A DNA stretch of 64,000 nucleotides from Gemmobacter fulvus (GTDB lineage Bacteria > Pseudomonadota > Alphaproteobacteria > Rhodobacterales > Rhodobacteraceae): NCBI RefSeq assembly GCF_018798885.1, contig NZ_CP076361.1, positions 992,001 to 1,056,000 on the forward strand, written 5' to 3'. Numbering within the stretch: position 1 is the first letter of the stretch; the number at the start of each line of letters is the position of its first letter. The notes below the pieces were generated by a model, which saw only the letters and a list, made by a program, of their open reading frames with translations, was not told where the DNA came from and ran no database searches. Positions 31,823-40,307 of this stretch are shown in pieces. The position numbers were made by a program, and so were the translations under genes.

Positions 31823-34800
31823 ATGAAACCCAATTTCGCCCTGAACATCACCTCCGACAGCATCGGCCTGTTGCACCGCACGGCGCGGGGCTGGCTGGAA
31901 ATCGGGGCCACCGGCCTTGATGCGCCCGATCTGCCCGATGCGCTGAGTTATCTGCGCCGCTCGGCCCTTGGCCTTGCGCCGCATGGCATGACCGCGAAGG
32001 TGATCATTCCCAATGATCAGATCCTTTACCTGACGCTCGAGGCCCCGGGGCCGGATGATCAGCGCCGCGACGAACAGATCCGCCGCGCGCTGGAAGGGCG
32101 CACGCCCTATGCGGTCGACGATCTGGTGTTCGACTGGTCTGGCGACGGACCGGATGTGCAGGTGGCGGTGGTCGCGCGTGAAACGCTGGCCGAGGCCGAG
32201 GGTTTTGCCACCGAATACCGGCTGAACCCGGTGTCCTTTGTGGCGCAGCCTGATCCGGCGCAGTTTGCGGGTGAACCCTGGTTCGGCCCCTCTGCCCTGG
32301 CCGCAACCCTGCTGCCGCCCGGTGACATCGTGGAACGCGACCACGAACCGGTGCAGGTCATCAGCCGCGACGCCCCCCATCGCACCGACCGGCCCGCGCC
32401 GGACATGAGTGTGCCGGAAATGGTTGCGCCAGATCCTGTGATGCCGGATCCTGTGGCCGCCGCAATCGCCGCGCCGGAACTGCCCGAGGCCGTGCTGCCC
32501 GAGATTGCCCCCGTTGTGGAGCCTGAGCCTGCCCCCCCGGTCGCAGACCACGCCGCGCCATATGACACCGCGATTGCCGCCCCCGAAGCGGAGCCGATGC
32601 CCGAGGCGACGGCGGCGCGCGCCGATGATACGCAAGCGGCTTTGGCCTTCGACACGCCCCCTGAAGGCATCCTGCCCGATCCCGCCTTTGCGCCTGCTGT
32701 GGCCCCGGAACCTCCAGCGCCTGTGCTGCCGCCGCCAGTCCTGCAAGCGCCGGTGGTCATTCCGCCGGTGCCGCCCGCCCCTGCCGTGGCAGAGCCGCCC
32801 GTTGAAGCCGCCCCGCCCGCCTTCAACTCGCGCCGCCGGTCCGAGCCGGAGGCTCCGCCGCCGCTGACACCGCCGCCCGCGCCACCGCGCCGCAGCCGGG
32901 TGCAGCCGCCGATGGAAGCAGCGCCCGAAATGCCGCCCGTGGCCCCGCCTGCGCCGCCACCGTCACAAGCCGAATTGCCCTTGGCCGAATTGCCGCCAGA
33001 GCCTCCGGCAGCGCCGGTCGCGCCGAAAGTCGCCATGACCTCGGTGACGGCGCATCGCAAGGCCCCGCCTGCGCCGCTGTCGCCGCCGCCGCTGGCCAGT
33101 GCCGCCGCCGCGCCGCAGACCTATGACCCGATTCTGGCCGACGATCCGGCGCTGGATAGCGAATTACCGCCGCCGATCGCGCCTGCGTTTCAGGCCGCCC
33201 GCGCTGCTGCCCGCAACGGGGCTGCCACTCTGGGTGCCGCCCCGGCAAGCCGGGCCAGCAAACCCGCTTCGGCGGCCAAACCGGCCAAACCGATGGTCAC
33301 CGCGCCGACGATCCCCGGATTGGGCGGCAAACGCGCCAAATCGGTGCCCACGCCCACCAAAGCTGCGCAGACTCTGGTGGCCCCCCCGCCGCCGGGCGCG
33401 GAAACCTCGGTGCCGTTCCGGGCTAAAACCCTGTCGCAGCGCGGCAAGCCCCGTTACCTTGGGCTAATCCTGACCATTGGACTACTGCTGTTGTTGGCGG
33501 CGCTTGCCGCCTGGTCCTCGTTCTACATCGCGCGCGGCAATGCCCCCGAGGCCGCTGAGGTGGCGGGCGTTGCGGCCACGCCCGAAACCAGCGCCGAGCC
33601 GACCCCCGATGTCATCGACGAGGCGGCGGCCGATGGCGTGACGCTGCCCGAGGATGAGGCGCTGGCCGATGGTCAGATGCCCGCCCCCGTCGAAGATACC
33701 GCGATGGCGCTGCCTACACCCGAAGCGGGCAGCGCAACCGGGGCCGCCCCTGTGCTGCTGCCCGGTGCGCAGGATGAAATCATCCTCTCCACCATGGACA
33801 CGCCGCCGCCTGCGGTGGATGCGCTGGCGCTGACCGCGCCGCAGACCACGGCGGATGCGCTGCCGCAGCCACCCGCGCCGCCACCGCCCTTTGGCACCCA
33901 GTATGAATTCGATGCACAGGGGCTGATCAAACCCACCGCCGAAGGCATCGTGACGCCCGATGGCGTGCGCCTTGTGGCCGGGCCGCCGCCCGTGGTGCCG
34001 CCGCAGCGCCCGGCCAGCATCGCGGCGCTTGCCGCCGCCCCGGCGGCCACGCCGACGACCGATGCTGCAGCCAGTGCCCCCGCCGAGGGTGCGGCCCCCG
34101 CCCCCTATGCCGATCCGGCACTGGCCGGGTTCCGCCCGCGCGCGCGCCCGGAGGGGCTTGCCCCCGCCGCCCCCGATGCCGCTACGGCACCGGCGGATGA
34201 TGCGGCGCTGGCCATCCCCGAAGCCAGCCGCATGGTCAGCCTGAAACCCCGCGCCCGCCCCGCCGCCATCACGGCACAAGCCGAACAACGCCGCCTTGAT
34301 GAAGAAGCCCGGCTTGTGGCCGAAGCCGCCTCCCTTTCCGCCGCCGCCGCCGCCGAAGCGCTGGCCGCCGCGCCGCAAGGGGAGGCCAGCGTGCAAAATG
34401 CCGTGCAGGCCGGGCCGATCAGCCCGCTGGCCATTGCCGTATCGCGCCGCCCGCCGCAACGGCCCAAGGATTTCTCGCGCGCGGTCGAAGCCGCCGTGGC
34501 CGCCGCCGTGCGCCCGCCCAAGGCCGAACCGGCCCCGGAACCCGAACCGGAGCCGGAACCCGCCGCCCGCCCGACCAAACGCAGCGCCCCCGAAGCGGAT
34601 GACGAACCCGAGGTTGCCGCCGCCGCCAAGGCGCCCAAGATCCCCACCAAAGCCTCGGTCGCCAAGAACGCGACCTTCGTGAATGCCATCGACCTTGGCA
34701 AAACCAACCTGATCGGCGTCTATGGCACGGCGTCGAAGCGTTATGCGCTGATCCGCACCTCCTCGGGCCAATACAAGAAGGTGCGCGTGGGCGACCGCGT

Positions 34801-34891
34801 GGATGGTGGCACGGTTGCCGCAATCACCGACAGCGAGTTGCGCTACAAGAAGGGCAACCGCATGGTCGCCCTGCAAATGCCCAAGGGCTGA
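31823..34891 (+). CDS. GspL/PilM-like to PilP/GspC-like fusion protein
   Basis: 1022-residue inner-membrane protein in three parts. Residues 1 to about 155 resemble the cytoplasmic actin-like domain of GspL/PilM (VIIPNDQILYLTLEAPG, RRALEGRTPYAVDDLVFDW). A long Pro/Ala-rich low-complexity linker follows to about 540, then one membrane helix (about 545-568, YLGLILTIGLLLLLAALAAW). A second long Pro/Ala/Glu linker leads to a C-terminal domain (about 950-1022) with NLIGVYGTASKRYALIRTSSG and KVRVGDRVDGG, like PilP or GspC HR domains. No other type II secretion or pilus genes are nearby. Similar proteins are commonly misnamed translation initiation factor 2. Domain reading is from pattern; function unknown. 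Confidence 0.75.
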   Translation: MKPNFALNITSDSIGLLHRTARGWLEIGATGLDAPDLPDALSYLRRSALGLAPHGMTAKVIIPNDQILYLTLEAPGPDDQRRDEQIRRALEGRTPYAVDDLVFDWSGDGPDVQVAVVARETLAEAEGFATEYRLNPVSFVAQPDPAQFAGEPWFGPSALAATLLPPGDIVERDHEPVQVISRDAPHRTDRPAPDMSVPEMVAPDPVMPDPVAAAIAAPELPEAVLPEIAPVVEPEPAPPVADHAAPYDTAIAAPEAEPMPEATAARADDTQAALAFDTPPEGILPDPAFAPAVAPEPPAPVLPPPVLQAPVVIPPVPPAPAVAEPPVEAAPPAFNSRRRSEPEAPPPLTPPPAPPRRSRVQPPMEAAPEMPPVAPPAPPPSQAELPLAELPPEPPAAPVAPKVAMTSVTAHRKAPPAPLSPPPLASAAAAPQTYDPILADDPALDSELPPPIAPAFQAARAAARNGAATLGAAPASRASKPASAAKPAKPMVTAPTIPGLGGKRAKSVPTPTKAAQTLVAPPPPGAETSVPFRAKTLSQRGKPRYLGLILTIGLLLLLAALAAWSSFYIARGNAPEAAEVAGVAATPETSAEPTPDVIDEAAADGVTLPEDEALADGQMPAPVEDTAMALPTPEAGSATGAAPVLLPGAQDEIILSTMDTPPPAVDALALTAPQTTADALPQPPAPPPPFGTQYEFDAQGLIKPTAEGIVTPDGVRLVAGPPPVVPPQRPASIAALAAAPAATPTTDAAASAPAEGAAPAPYADPALAGFRPRARPEGLAPAAPDAATAPADDAALAIPEASRMVSLKPRARPAAITAQAEQRRLDEEARLVAEAASLSAAAAAEALAAAPQGEASVQNAVQAGPISPLAIAVSRRPPQRPKDFSRAVEAAVAAAVRPPKAEPAPEPEPEPEPAARPTKRSAPEADDEPEVAAAAKAPKIPTKASVAKNATFVNAIDLGKTNLIGVYGTASKRYALIRTSSGQYKKVRVGDRVDGGTVAAITDSELRYKKGNRMVALQMPKG

Positions 34892-34984
34892 TCCCCCACA
34901 CGCTTTGTTTCAAAGCCGCTGCGGATGTTCACGACCGCAGCTTCCCCGATTGCCATGCGGCCCGCAGTTCCCAATAGTGCCGCG

Positions 34985-36838
34985 ATGGAAAGCTTTCTGC
35001 TGCAAGCCTCGCTTTATCTTGGCGCTGCGGTCCTGATCGTGCCGTTGACGGTGCGCGCAGGGCTGGGTTCGGTGCTGGGCTATCTGGCGGCGGGGCTGGT
35101 GCTTGGCCCGGCGCTGGGGCTGGCCGGATCCGAAACCCATGATCTTCAGCATTTTGCCGAATTCGGCGTGGTGATGATGCTGTTCCTGATCGGGCTGGAG
35201 CTGGAGCCACGCACCCTGTGGGACATGCGGCACCGGCTGCTGGGGCTTGGGGGCTTGCAGGTGGTGCTGACTGCGCTGCTGATCGCCGGCTTGCTGATGG
35301 CGATGCGGGAAAGCTGGCAGGTGGCGCTGACACTGGGCCTGCTGCTGTCGCTCTCCTCCACTGCCATTGTGGTGCAAACGCTGTCTGAAAAGAACCTGTT
35401 GCGCAGTGGCGGGGGCCGCTCTGCCTTTGCGGTGCTGCTGTCGCAGGACATGGCCGTGGTGCCCATGCTGGCGCTGATACCTCTGATGGCGGCGCGGGCC
35501 ACGCCACAGCCCGCTGCCGAAGGCGCGGCAGAGCCGCTGCTGTCGCTGGTGCAATCGCAGCCCGGCTGGGTGGTCACCGGCCTCACGCTGGGCAGCGTGC
35601 TGGCAATTGTGCTGGCCGGGCATTTCCTGTCGCGCCCGGTGTTCCGCTTTGTCCATGCTTCGCGCCTGCCGGAAATGAGCACGTTCATTTCGTTGCTGAT
35701 GGTGCTGGGCATTGCCTTTCTGATGATCCTCGTTGGCCTTTCGCCTGCGCTTGGCACCTTCATTGCCGGGGTCGTGCTGGCCAATTCGGAGTTTCGCCAC
35801 CAGATCGAGGCGGATATCAAACCGTTCAAGGGCATCCTGCTCGGCGTGTTTTTCATGACCGTTGGGGTCAGCATGGATGTCTCGCTGCTGCTGGCGCAGC
35901 CGCTGCGCATTGTCGCGCTGACCCTCGCGCTGATCGCCGCCAAGGCGCTGGTGCTGTATGCGCTGGCGCTGGCGTTCCGGTTGAAAGGCCGCGACCGCAT
36001 GCTGTTCACCCTGTCACTGGCACAGGCGGGCGAGTTCGGCTTTCTGATTGTCAGCTTTGCCGTGACACAAGGCATCCTGCCAGACGCGCAGGCGCAGCGG
36101 GCTTTGCTGGTCATCAGCCTGTCCATGCTGCTGACGCCGCTGCTGTTCATCCTTTATGGCAGGCTTGCCCATCACCATGCCAGCCGCATCAGCGATGCCC
36201 CGCCGGACGAGATCGACGAGACCGGCCCGGTGATCATTGCCGGGATCGGGCGCTTTGGTCAGGTGGTGAACCGGCTGGCACGCTCTGCCGGGCTGACGAC
36301 GGTGGTGCTGGATGCCGATGCCGCCGCAATCGACCGGATGCGCCGCTTTGGCGTGAAGGGCTATTTCGGCGATCCCTCGCGCCCCGAGCTGTTGCAGGCC
36401 GCCGGGCTGGCCGAGGCGCAGGTGCTGGTGGTGGCGGTGGACGATCCGGCCAATGCCATCCGCATCATCCAGTTTGCCCGCAAGTCCCGGCCCGATCTGC
36501 ATATTGTCGCCCGCGCCCGCGACCGGGTTCACACCTATGAGCTGTATCAGGCGGGCGCGAATGACATCGTGCGCGAAACTTTTGACAGTTCGGTGCGCGC
36601 CGGGCGTTATGTGCTGGAAAACATGGGCTTCACCGAATACGAGGCCGCCAAGCTCAGCCAGATCTATTACAAGATGGACCGCGCGGCGATGCGGGATCTG
36701 GCGGCGCTCTGGGTGCCGGGCCAGCCCACGCATCTGAACGCGGCCTATATTGCCCGCGCCCGGCAGCTTGACGCCGATCTGCAAACCGCGCTGCTGGACG
36801 ATCAGGATGAATTGCGCGCGCCAAAGGCTGCCGAATAG
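34985..36838 (+). CDS. Kef-type K+/H+ antiporter (CPA2 family)
   Basis: 617-residue membrane antiporter. The N-terminal exchanger (about 1-390) has some 12 hydrophobic segments, with LGYLAAGLVLGPALGLAG, MLFLIGLELEP, LSLSSTAIVVQTL and GLSPALGTFIAGVVLANSEFR as family motifs. A cytoplasmic RCK/TrkA-N domain begins near 415 (VIIAGIGRFGQVVNRLA, then VVLDAD) and binds a nucleotide. Glutathione-gated potassium efflux is the known role of KefB/KefC; the gating ligand here is not certain. ATG 34985 is selected because the membrane domain begins there. It converges with cobT across 6 bases. Confidence 0.92.
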   Translation: MESFLLQASLYLGAAVLIVPLTVRAGLGSVLGYLAAGLVLGPALGLAGSETHDLQHFAEFGVVMMLFLIGLELEPRTLWDMRHRLLGLGGLQVVLTALLIAGLLMAMRESWQVALTLGLLLSLSSTAIVVQTLSEKNLLRSGGGRSAFAVLLSQDMAVVPMLALIPLMAARATPQPAAEGAAEPLLSLVQSQPGWVVTGLTLGSVLAIVLAGHFLSRPVFRFVHASRLPEMSTFISLLMVLGIAFLMILVGLSPALGTFIAGVVLANSEFRHQIEADIKPFKGILLGVFFMTVGVSMDVSLLLAQPLRIVALTLALIAAKALVLYALALAFRLKGRDRMLFTLSLAQAGEFGFLIVSFAVTQGILPDAQAQRALLVISLSMLLTPLLFILYGRLAHHHASRISDAPPDEIDETGPVIIAGIGRFGQVVNRLARSAGLTTVVLDADAAAIDRMRRFGVKGYFGDPSRPELLQAAGLAEAQVLVVAVDDPANAIRIIQFARKSRPDLHIVARARDRVHTYELYQAGANDIVRETFDSSVRAGRYVLENMGFTEYEAAKLSQIYYKMDRAAMRDLAALWVPGQPTHLNAAYIARARQLDADLQTALLDDQDELRAPKAAE

Positions 36839-36844
36839 GCCGCC

Positions 36845-37861
36845 TCAGCCGTCAGACACCCCGGCCTCGGCAAAGGTGGCCATGCCGGAATGGCAGGCAA
36901 TCGCCCCTTTCAGCACACCGATGGCCAGCGCAGCACCAGAGCCTTCGCCCAGCCGCAGCCCCAGATCCAGCAGCGGCGCCTTGCCAAGCTTGGACAGCAG
37001 CGCCCGATGCGCGCCTTCGGCACTGGCATGGCCCGCCACGCAATGATCCAGCGCCCCCGAGGCCGACAGCGCCAGAACCGCTGCCGCCGCCGTGCAGATA
37101 AACCCATCCAGAATCACCGGAATCCGCTCGGCATGGGCGCGGGCAATGGCCCCCGCCATCGCGGCAATCTCGCGCCCGCCAAGGCAGCGCAGCACTTCCA
37201 GTGGGTCGCGCGAGGGGTGGCGGGCCAGCCCTTCGGCCACAACCTGGGTCTTGAGCGCCAGCCCCGCGTCATCGACCCCGGTGCCCCGCCCCGTCCATTC
37301 ACCCGCCGTGCCGCCGAACAGCGCACAGGCCATGGCGGCTGCGGGCGTGGTGTTGCCAATGCCCATTTCACCCACCACCAGCAGATCGGCCTCAACATCC
37401 ACCGCCTGCCAGCCCACGGCCAGCGCCGCCAGCAGCTCTGCCTCGCTCATCGCCGGGGCGGTGGTGAAATCTGCGGTCGGGCGCTCCAGCTCCAGCTCAT
37501 GCACCGACATGCTGGCCCCAAAGGCCTTGGCCAGTTGATTGACCGCCGCCCCGCCTGCGCGGAAATTGGCAACCATCTGCACCGTGACCTCGGCCGGAAA
37601 GGCCGACACGCCGCGCGCCGTCACCCCATGATTGCCCGCAAACACGATGACCTGAGGCCGCAGGAGGCTCGGCCGCGCCACGCCCCGCCAGCCCGCATAC
37701 CAGATCGCCAGATCCTCCAGCCGTCCCAGGGCACCGGGCGGTTTGGTCAATTGCCCATTGCGCGCGCGGGCCGCGGCCTCGGCTTCGGCATCGGGTCGCG
37801 GCAGCGCCTGCAACAGCGCGCGAAAGTCGGACAACGTAGAGAAAGGCGCAGGCATCATCAT
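36845..37861 (-). CDS. cobT: nicotinate-nucleotide-dimethylbenzimidazole phosphoribosyltransferase
   Basis: Makes alpha-ribazole phosphate from dimethylbenzimidazole and nicotinate mononucleotide for the lower loop of cobalamin. It has 338 residues. Typical segments are [48 protein letters not shown], and the late [21 protein letters not shown]. The conserved Glu before the C-terminal glycine run is the catalytic base. Three consecutive ATG codons make the exact start uncertain by two residues. It is divergent from cobS, 75 bases apart. Confidence 0.96.
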   Translation of the reverse strand: MMMPAPFSTLSDFRALLQALPRPDAEAEAAARARNGQLTKPPGALGRLEDLAIWYAGWRGVARPSLLRPQVIVFAGNHGVTARGVSAFPAEVTVQMVANFRAGGAAVNQLAKAFGASMSVHELELERPTADFTTAPAMSEAELLAALAVGWQAVDVEADLLVVGEMGIGNTTPAAAMACALFGGTAGEWTGRGTGVDDAGLALKTQVVAEGLARHPSRDPLEVLRCLGGREIAAMAGAIARAHAERIPVILDGFICTAAAAVLALSASGALDHCVAGHASAEGAHRALLSKLGKAPLLDLGLRLGEGSGAALAIGVLKGAIACHSGMATFAEAGVSDG

Positions 37862-37936
37862 ATCCTCGATTGAACCCCGGTTGCGCCTTGGCTACCGATT
37901 GTTCTGGCTGAAAACCATCCCGGAAAGGGCATCCCG

Positions 37937-38710
37937 ATGCGCAACACCGACTCCGGCGACAGGCTGTCGCAGTTGCTGGACGATCTGCGCGCGGCCTTTG
38001 CCCTGCTCAGCCGCCTGCCACTGCCGCCGCCCCGCCATTTTGCCACCCCGCCTGCGGTCTGGGCCTGGCCGCTGGCCGGGCTTGGTATGGGCGCCCTGTC
38101 GACCGCCGCTGCCCTGCTAGCGCTGGTCGTCGGCCTTGGCCCCGGCCTTGCCGCAGCGCTTGCGCTGGCCTGTGCGGCGTTGACCACCGGGGCGATGCAC
38201 GAAGACGGGCTGGCCGATACGGCGGATGGCCTCTGGGGCGGCTGGGAGAAGGCGCGGCGGCTGGAGATCATGAAGGACAGCCATATCGGCACCTATGGCG
38301 TCATGGCGCTGCTGCTGACCACGCTGGCGCGCTGGTCTGCCGTGGCGGCCCTTCTGGCGGCGGGGCATTGGCCAGTGCTGCTGGCGATCGCCGCCCTCAG
38401 CCGTGCGCCGATGGCGGTGCTGCTGGCGTTGCTGCCCAATGCGCGCGGCCAAGGCCTGTCGCACAGCGTGGGCCGCCCGACGGCGCGCGCCGCTGCGCTG
38501 AGCTGCGCTGTGGCCCTGATTGGTGCCGGGCTTTGCACCGGCACGGTGGCCCTGCCGATGGCGCTGGCGGTGGCGGGCAGCAGCCTGATCCTGGCGCGGG
38601 TGGCGGTGGCCAAGATCGGCGGGCAGACCGGCGATATTCTGGGCGCGTCACAACAGCTTGCAGAGCTGGCGGCGCTGGCAACCGCCACGGCCCTGCTCAT
38701 CCCGGCATGA
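37937..38710 (+). CDS. cobS: adenosylcobinamide-GDP ribazoletransferase (cobalamin synthase)
   Basis: Integral membrane enzyme that joins adenosylcobinamide-GDP and alpha-ribazole (phosphate) to make cobalamin, the step after CobT. It has 257 residues with several hydrophobic helices. The metal-binding acidic motif is visible as HEDGLADTADGLWGG, followed by KDSHIGTYGVMAL and a late GGQTGDILGASQQLAE. The 75-base gap to divergent cobT is too short for a cobalamin riboswitch, and none is recognised. Confidence 0.96.
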   Translation: MRNTDSGDRLSQLLDDLRAAFALLSRLPLPPPRHFATPPAVWAWPLAGLGMGALSTAAALLALVVGLGPGLAAALALACAALTTGAMHEDGLADTADGLWGGWEKARRLEIMKDSHIGTYGVMALLLTTLARWSAVAALLAAGHWPVLLAIAALSRAPMAVLLALLPNARGQGLSHSVGRPTARAAALSCAVALIGAGLCTGTVALPMALAVAGSSLILARVAVAKIGGQTGDILGASQQLAELAALATATALLIPA

Positions 38711-38734
38711 AAAAGCCGCCCCGAAGGGCGGCTT
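38710..38734 (-). terminator. terminator between convergent cobS and carD
   Basis: The stem AAGCCGCCC / GGGCGGCTT with a 4-base loop is followed by a T run when read on the minus strand, so it serves carD best. It also lies 2 bases after the cobS stop and may act in both directions. Confidence 0.8.
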
Positions 38735-38756
38735 GTCTCTGGTCAGATCGCGGTGA

Positions 38757-39266
38757 TCAGGCGGCGCGCGAAGTCAGCACCGAATCAACGGTTTTCTGCG
38801 CCTGCGCTTCATCCGCGCCCGAAACCGCCGCGACTTCGCGGGTCAGGCGTTCCAGCGCCGCTTCATACAGCTGACGCTCGGAATAGCTTTGTTCGCGCTG
38901 ATCGTCGGTGCGGTGCAGGTCGCGCACCACTTCGGCAATCGACAGAAGATCGCCCGAGTTGATCTTCTGTTCATATTCCTGCGCGCGGCGCGACCACATC
39001 GCCCGTTTGACGCGGGCCTTGCCCTTCAGGGTATCCAGCGCCTTGTTCACGACATCCGGGGTGGACAACTGACGCATCCCGATTTCCGTCGCCTTGTGCG
39101 TCGGCACCCGCAGGGTCATCTTGTCCTTCTCGAACGAGATGACAAAGAGTTCGAGATGCAGCCCGGCAATCTCCTGCTCTTCGATCGAGATGATCTTGCC
39201 CACGCCATGGGCCGGATAGACAACGAACTCGTTCGGGCGAAAGTCAGGCTTTTTGGTCTTGGTCAT
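38757..39266 (-). CDS. CarD/CdnL-family RNA polymerase-binding regulator
   Basis: 169-residue global transcription factor that binds the RNA polymerase beta subunit and stabilises open complexes, notably at rRNA promoters. The N-terminal Tudor-like RNAP-interaction domain has NEFVVYPAHGVGKIISIEEQE. The C-terminal helical DNA-binding part has DVVNKALDTLKGKARVKRAMWSRRAQEY and LLSIAEVVRDLHR. The chosen ATG 39266 gives the usual M-T-K-x-K start; an upstream frame to 39368 lacks homology. Monocistronic, with a long leader. Confidence 0.94.
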   Translation of the reverse strand: MTKTKKPDFRPNEFVVYPAHGVGKIISIEEQEIAGLHLELFVISFEKDKMTLRVPTHKATEIGMRQLSTPDVVNKALDTLKGKARVKRAMWSRRAQEYEQKINSGDLLSIAEVVRDLHRTDDQREQSYSERQLYEAALERLTREVAAVSGADEAQAQKTVDSVLTSRAA

Positions 39267-39568
39267 TCCAGCGGCTTCCTCATGCGCAGGGACCCCGATT
39301 CCGACAACAAATCCCCCGACCGGAAGCTTTCGCTCCGGCGCCGAGGGCGTTTTGTCACAAGAAATCACGTCTCAGGCGAGCAGTCCTGAGGCGTTGGTCA
39401 GGCATCCATGCTTGGTTTTATGACTATTGCATAACACAAAATTGGCCTGATTCCAACTGCGGCAAACTCTACCGCCGCAGTCCTGCCATGCAAAAAATGC
39501 AAGTTTCTTACGCAACTGCCGCTGCGTCACCCAAAAACCGCTCGAATCAGGCCATGATCCGGCGCAGA
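39267..39568. other. carD upstream region without genes
   Basis: 302 bases between carD and the ferredoxin gene, both on the minus strand. It holds a plausible carD promoter (39428-39456) and the inverted repeat CTGCGGC / GCCGCAG near 39457-39482. The sequence is less GC-rich than its surroundings. I see no coding frame or RNA gene. Confidence 0.6.
39428..39456 (-). promoter_or_regulatory. possible carD promoter
   Basis: On the minus strand TTGGAA (39456-39451) and TATGCA (39433-39428) are 17 bases apart, an acceptable sigma-70-type pair. Transcription would begin near 39421, leaving a leader of about 155 bases. Confidence 0.4.
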
Positions 39569-39907
39569 TCAGCTGCCTTCACCGGGATTTTCGGAAAAGT
39601 ATTTCGTCAGCTTGTCTTTTTCGCCATCGCGCTCGGTCGCCTCGGGCAGCGGATCGCGCTTTTGGGTGATCACCGGCCAGAGTTCGGCATATTTGCGATT
39701 GAACTCCACCCATTTGTCCATATCCGGCTCGGTGTCCGGGCGGATGGCATCGGCGGGGCATTCCGGTTCGCACACGCCGCAGTCGATACATTCATCAGGA
39801 TGAATGACCAGCGTGTTTTCGCCCTCGTAGAAGCAGTCCACCGGGCATACTTCGACGCAATCGGTATATTTGCAGGCGATGCAGTTGTCGGTCACGACAT
39901 AGGTCAT
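39569..39907 (-). CDS. fdxA: 7Fe-8S ferredoxin FdxA
   Basis: 112-residue electron carrier with one 3Fe-4S and one 4Fe-4S cluster. The cluster-binding cysteines are in [17 protein letters not shown] near the N-terminus and [12 protein letters not shown] (about 40-51), and a C-terminal extension with [12 protein letters not shown] is typical of FdxA of alphaproteobacteria. The start is ATG 39907. It lies 52 bases downstream of the S4-domain gene, probably at the end of the helicase operon. Confidence 0.96.
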   Translation of the reverse strand: MTYVVTDNCIACKYTDCVEVCPVDCFYEGENTLVIHPDECIDCGVCEPECPADAIRPDTEPDMDKWVEFNRKYAELWPVITQKRDPLPEATERDGEKDKLTKYFSENPGEGS

Positions 39908-39959
39908 GGGCAAGCCCCGGAATTGAGTGTTCGGGGTCTAGCTAGAGCAAGCCGCCCGA

Positions 39960-40286
39960 TCATTCAAGCGGCGAAGCGTTGCCTTCTGGCGCATCCAGAT
40001 CACGATAGAGCCGCAGGGCCTCGGCCGAGGGGCCGCGCCGCGTGCCGACATCCAGCACCCGGATCACCCGGATCCGGCCATCCAGCGGAAAGGTAAGTGT
40101 ATCCCCTGCCCCGACCGAATGGCCCGGCTTCATCATGCGATTGCCGTTCAGCCGCACATGGCCTTCGGCAATCTCTTCAATCGCCATGCGGCGCGATTTG
40201 AAAAACCGCGCCTGCCACAGCCATTTGTCCAGTCGGATGGTGGCGCGGGCAGGGGCGGCCTGCCCGGCCATCTGACGATCCAGCAT
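39960..40286 (-). CDS. S4-domain RNA-binding protein (HslR-like)
   Basis: About 108 residues. The S4 RNA-binding domain starts at IRLDKWLWQARFFKSR and includes GHVRLNGNRMMKPGHSVGAGD. Hsp15/HslR of this family binds 50S subunits carrying stalled nascent chains. The start is uncertain: TTG 40307 immediately follows the helicase stop (TGATTG), and ATG codons at 40286 and 40271 are also in frame; none has a clear ribosome-binding site. It is cotranscribed with the helicase upstream, linking RNA helicase and ribosome-rescue functions. Confidence 0.88.
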   Translation of the reverse strand: MLDRQMAGQAAPARATIRLDKWLWQARFFKSRRMAIEEIAEGHVRLNGNRMMKPGHSVGAGDTLTFPLDGRIRVIRVLDVGTRRGPSAEALRLYRDLDAPEGNASPLE

Positions 40287-40307
40287 ATCAGGCCGATACT
40301 TCGCCAA

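Noticed and set aside
37862-37936. Possible cobalamin riboswitch between divergent cobT and cobS
   Set aside because: The gap is only 75 bases, too short for the approximately 200-nt element, and no B12-box-like sequence was seen.
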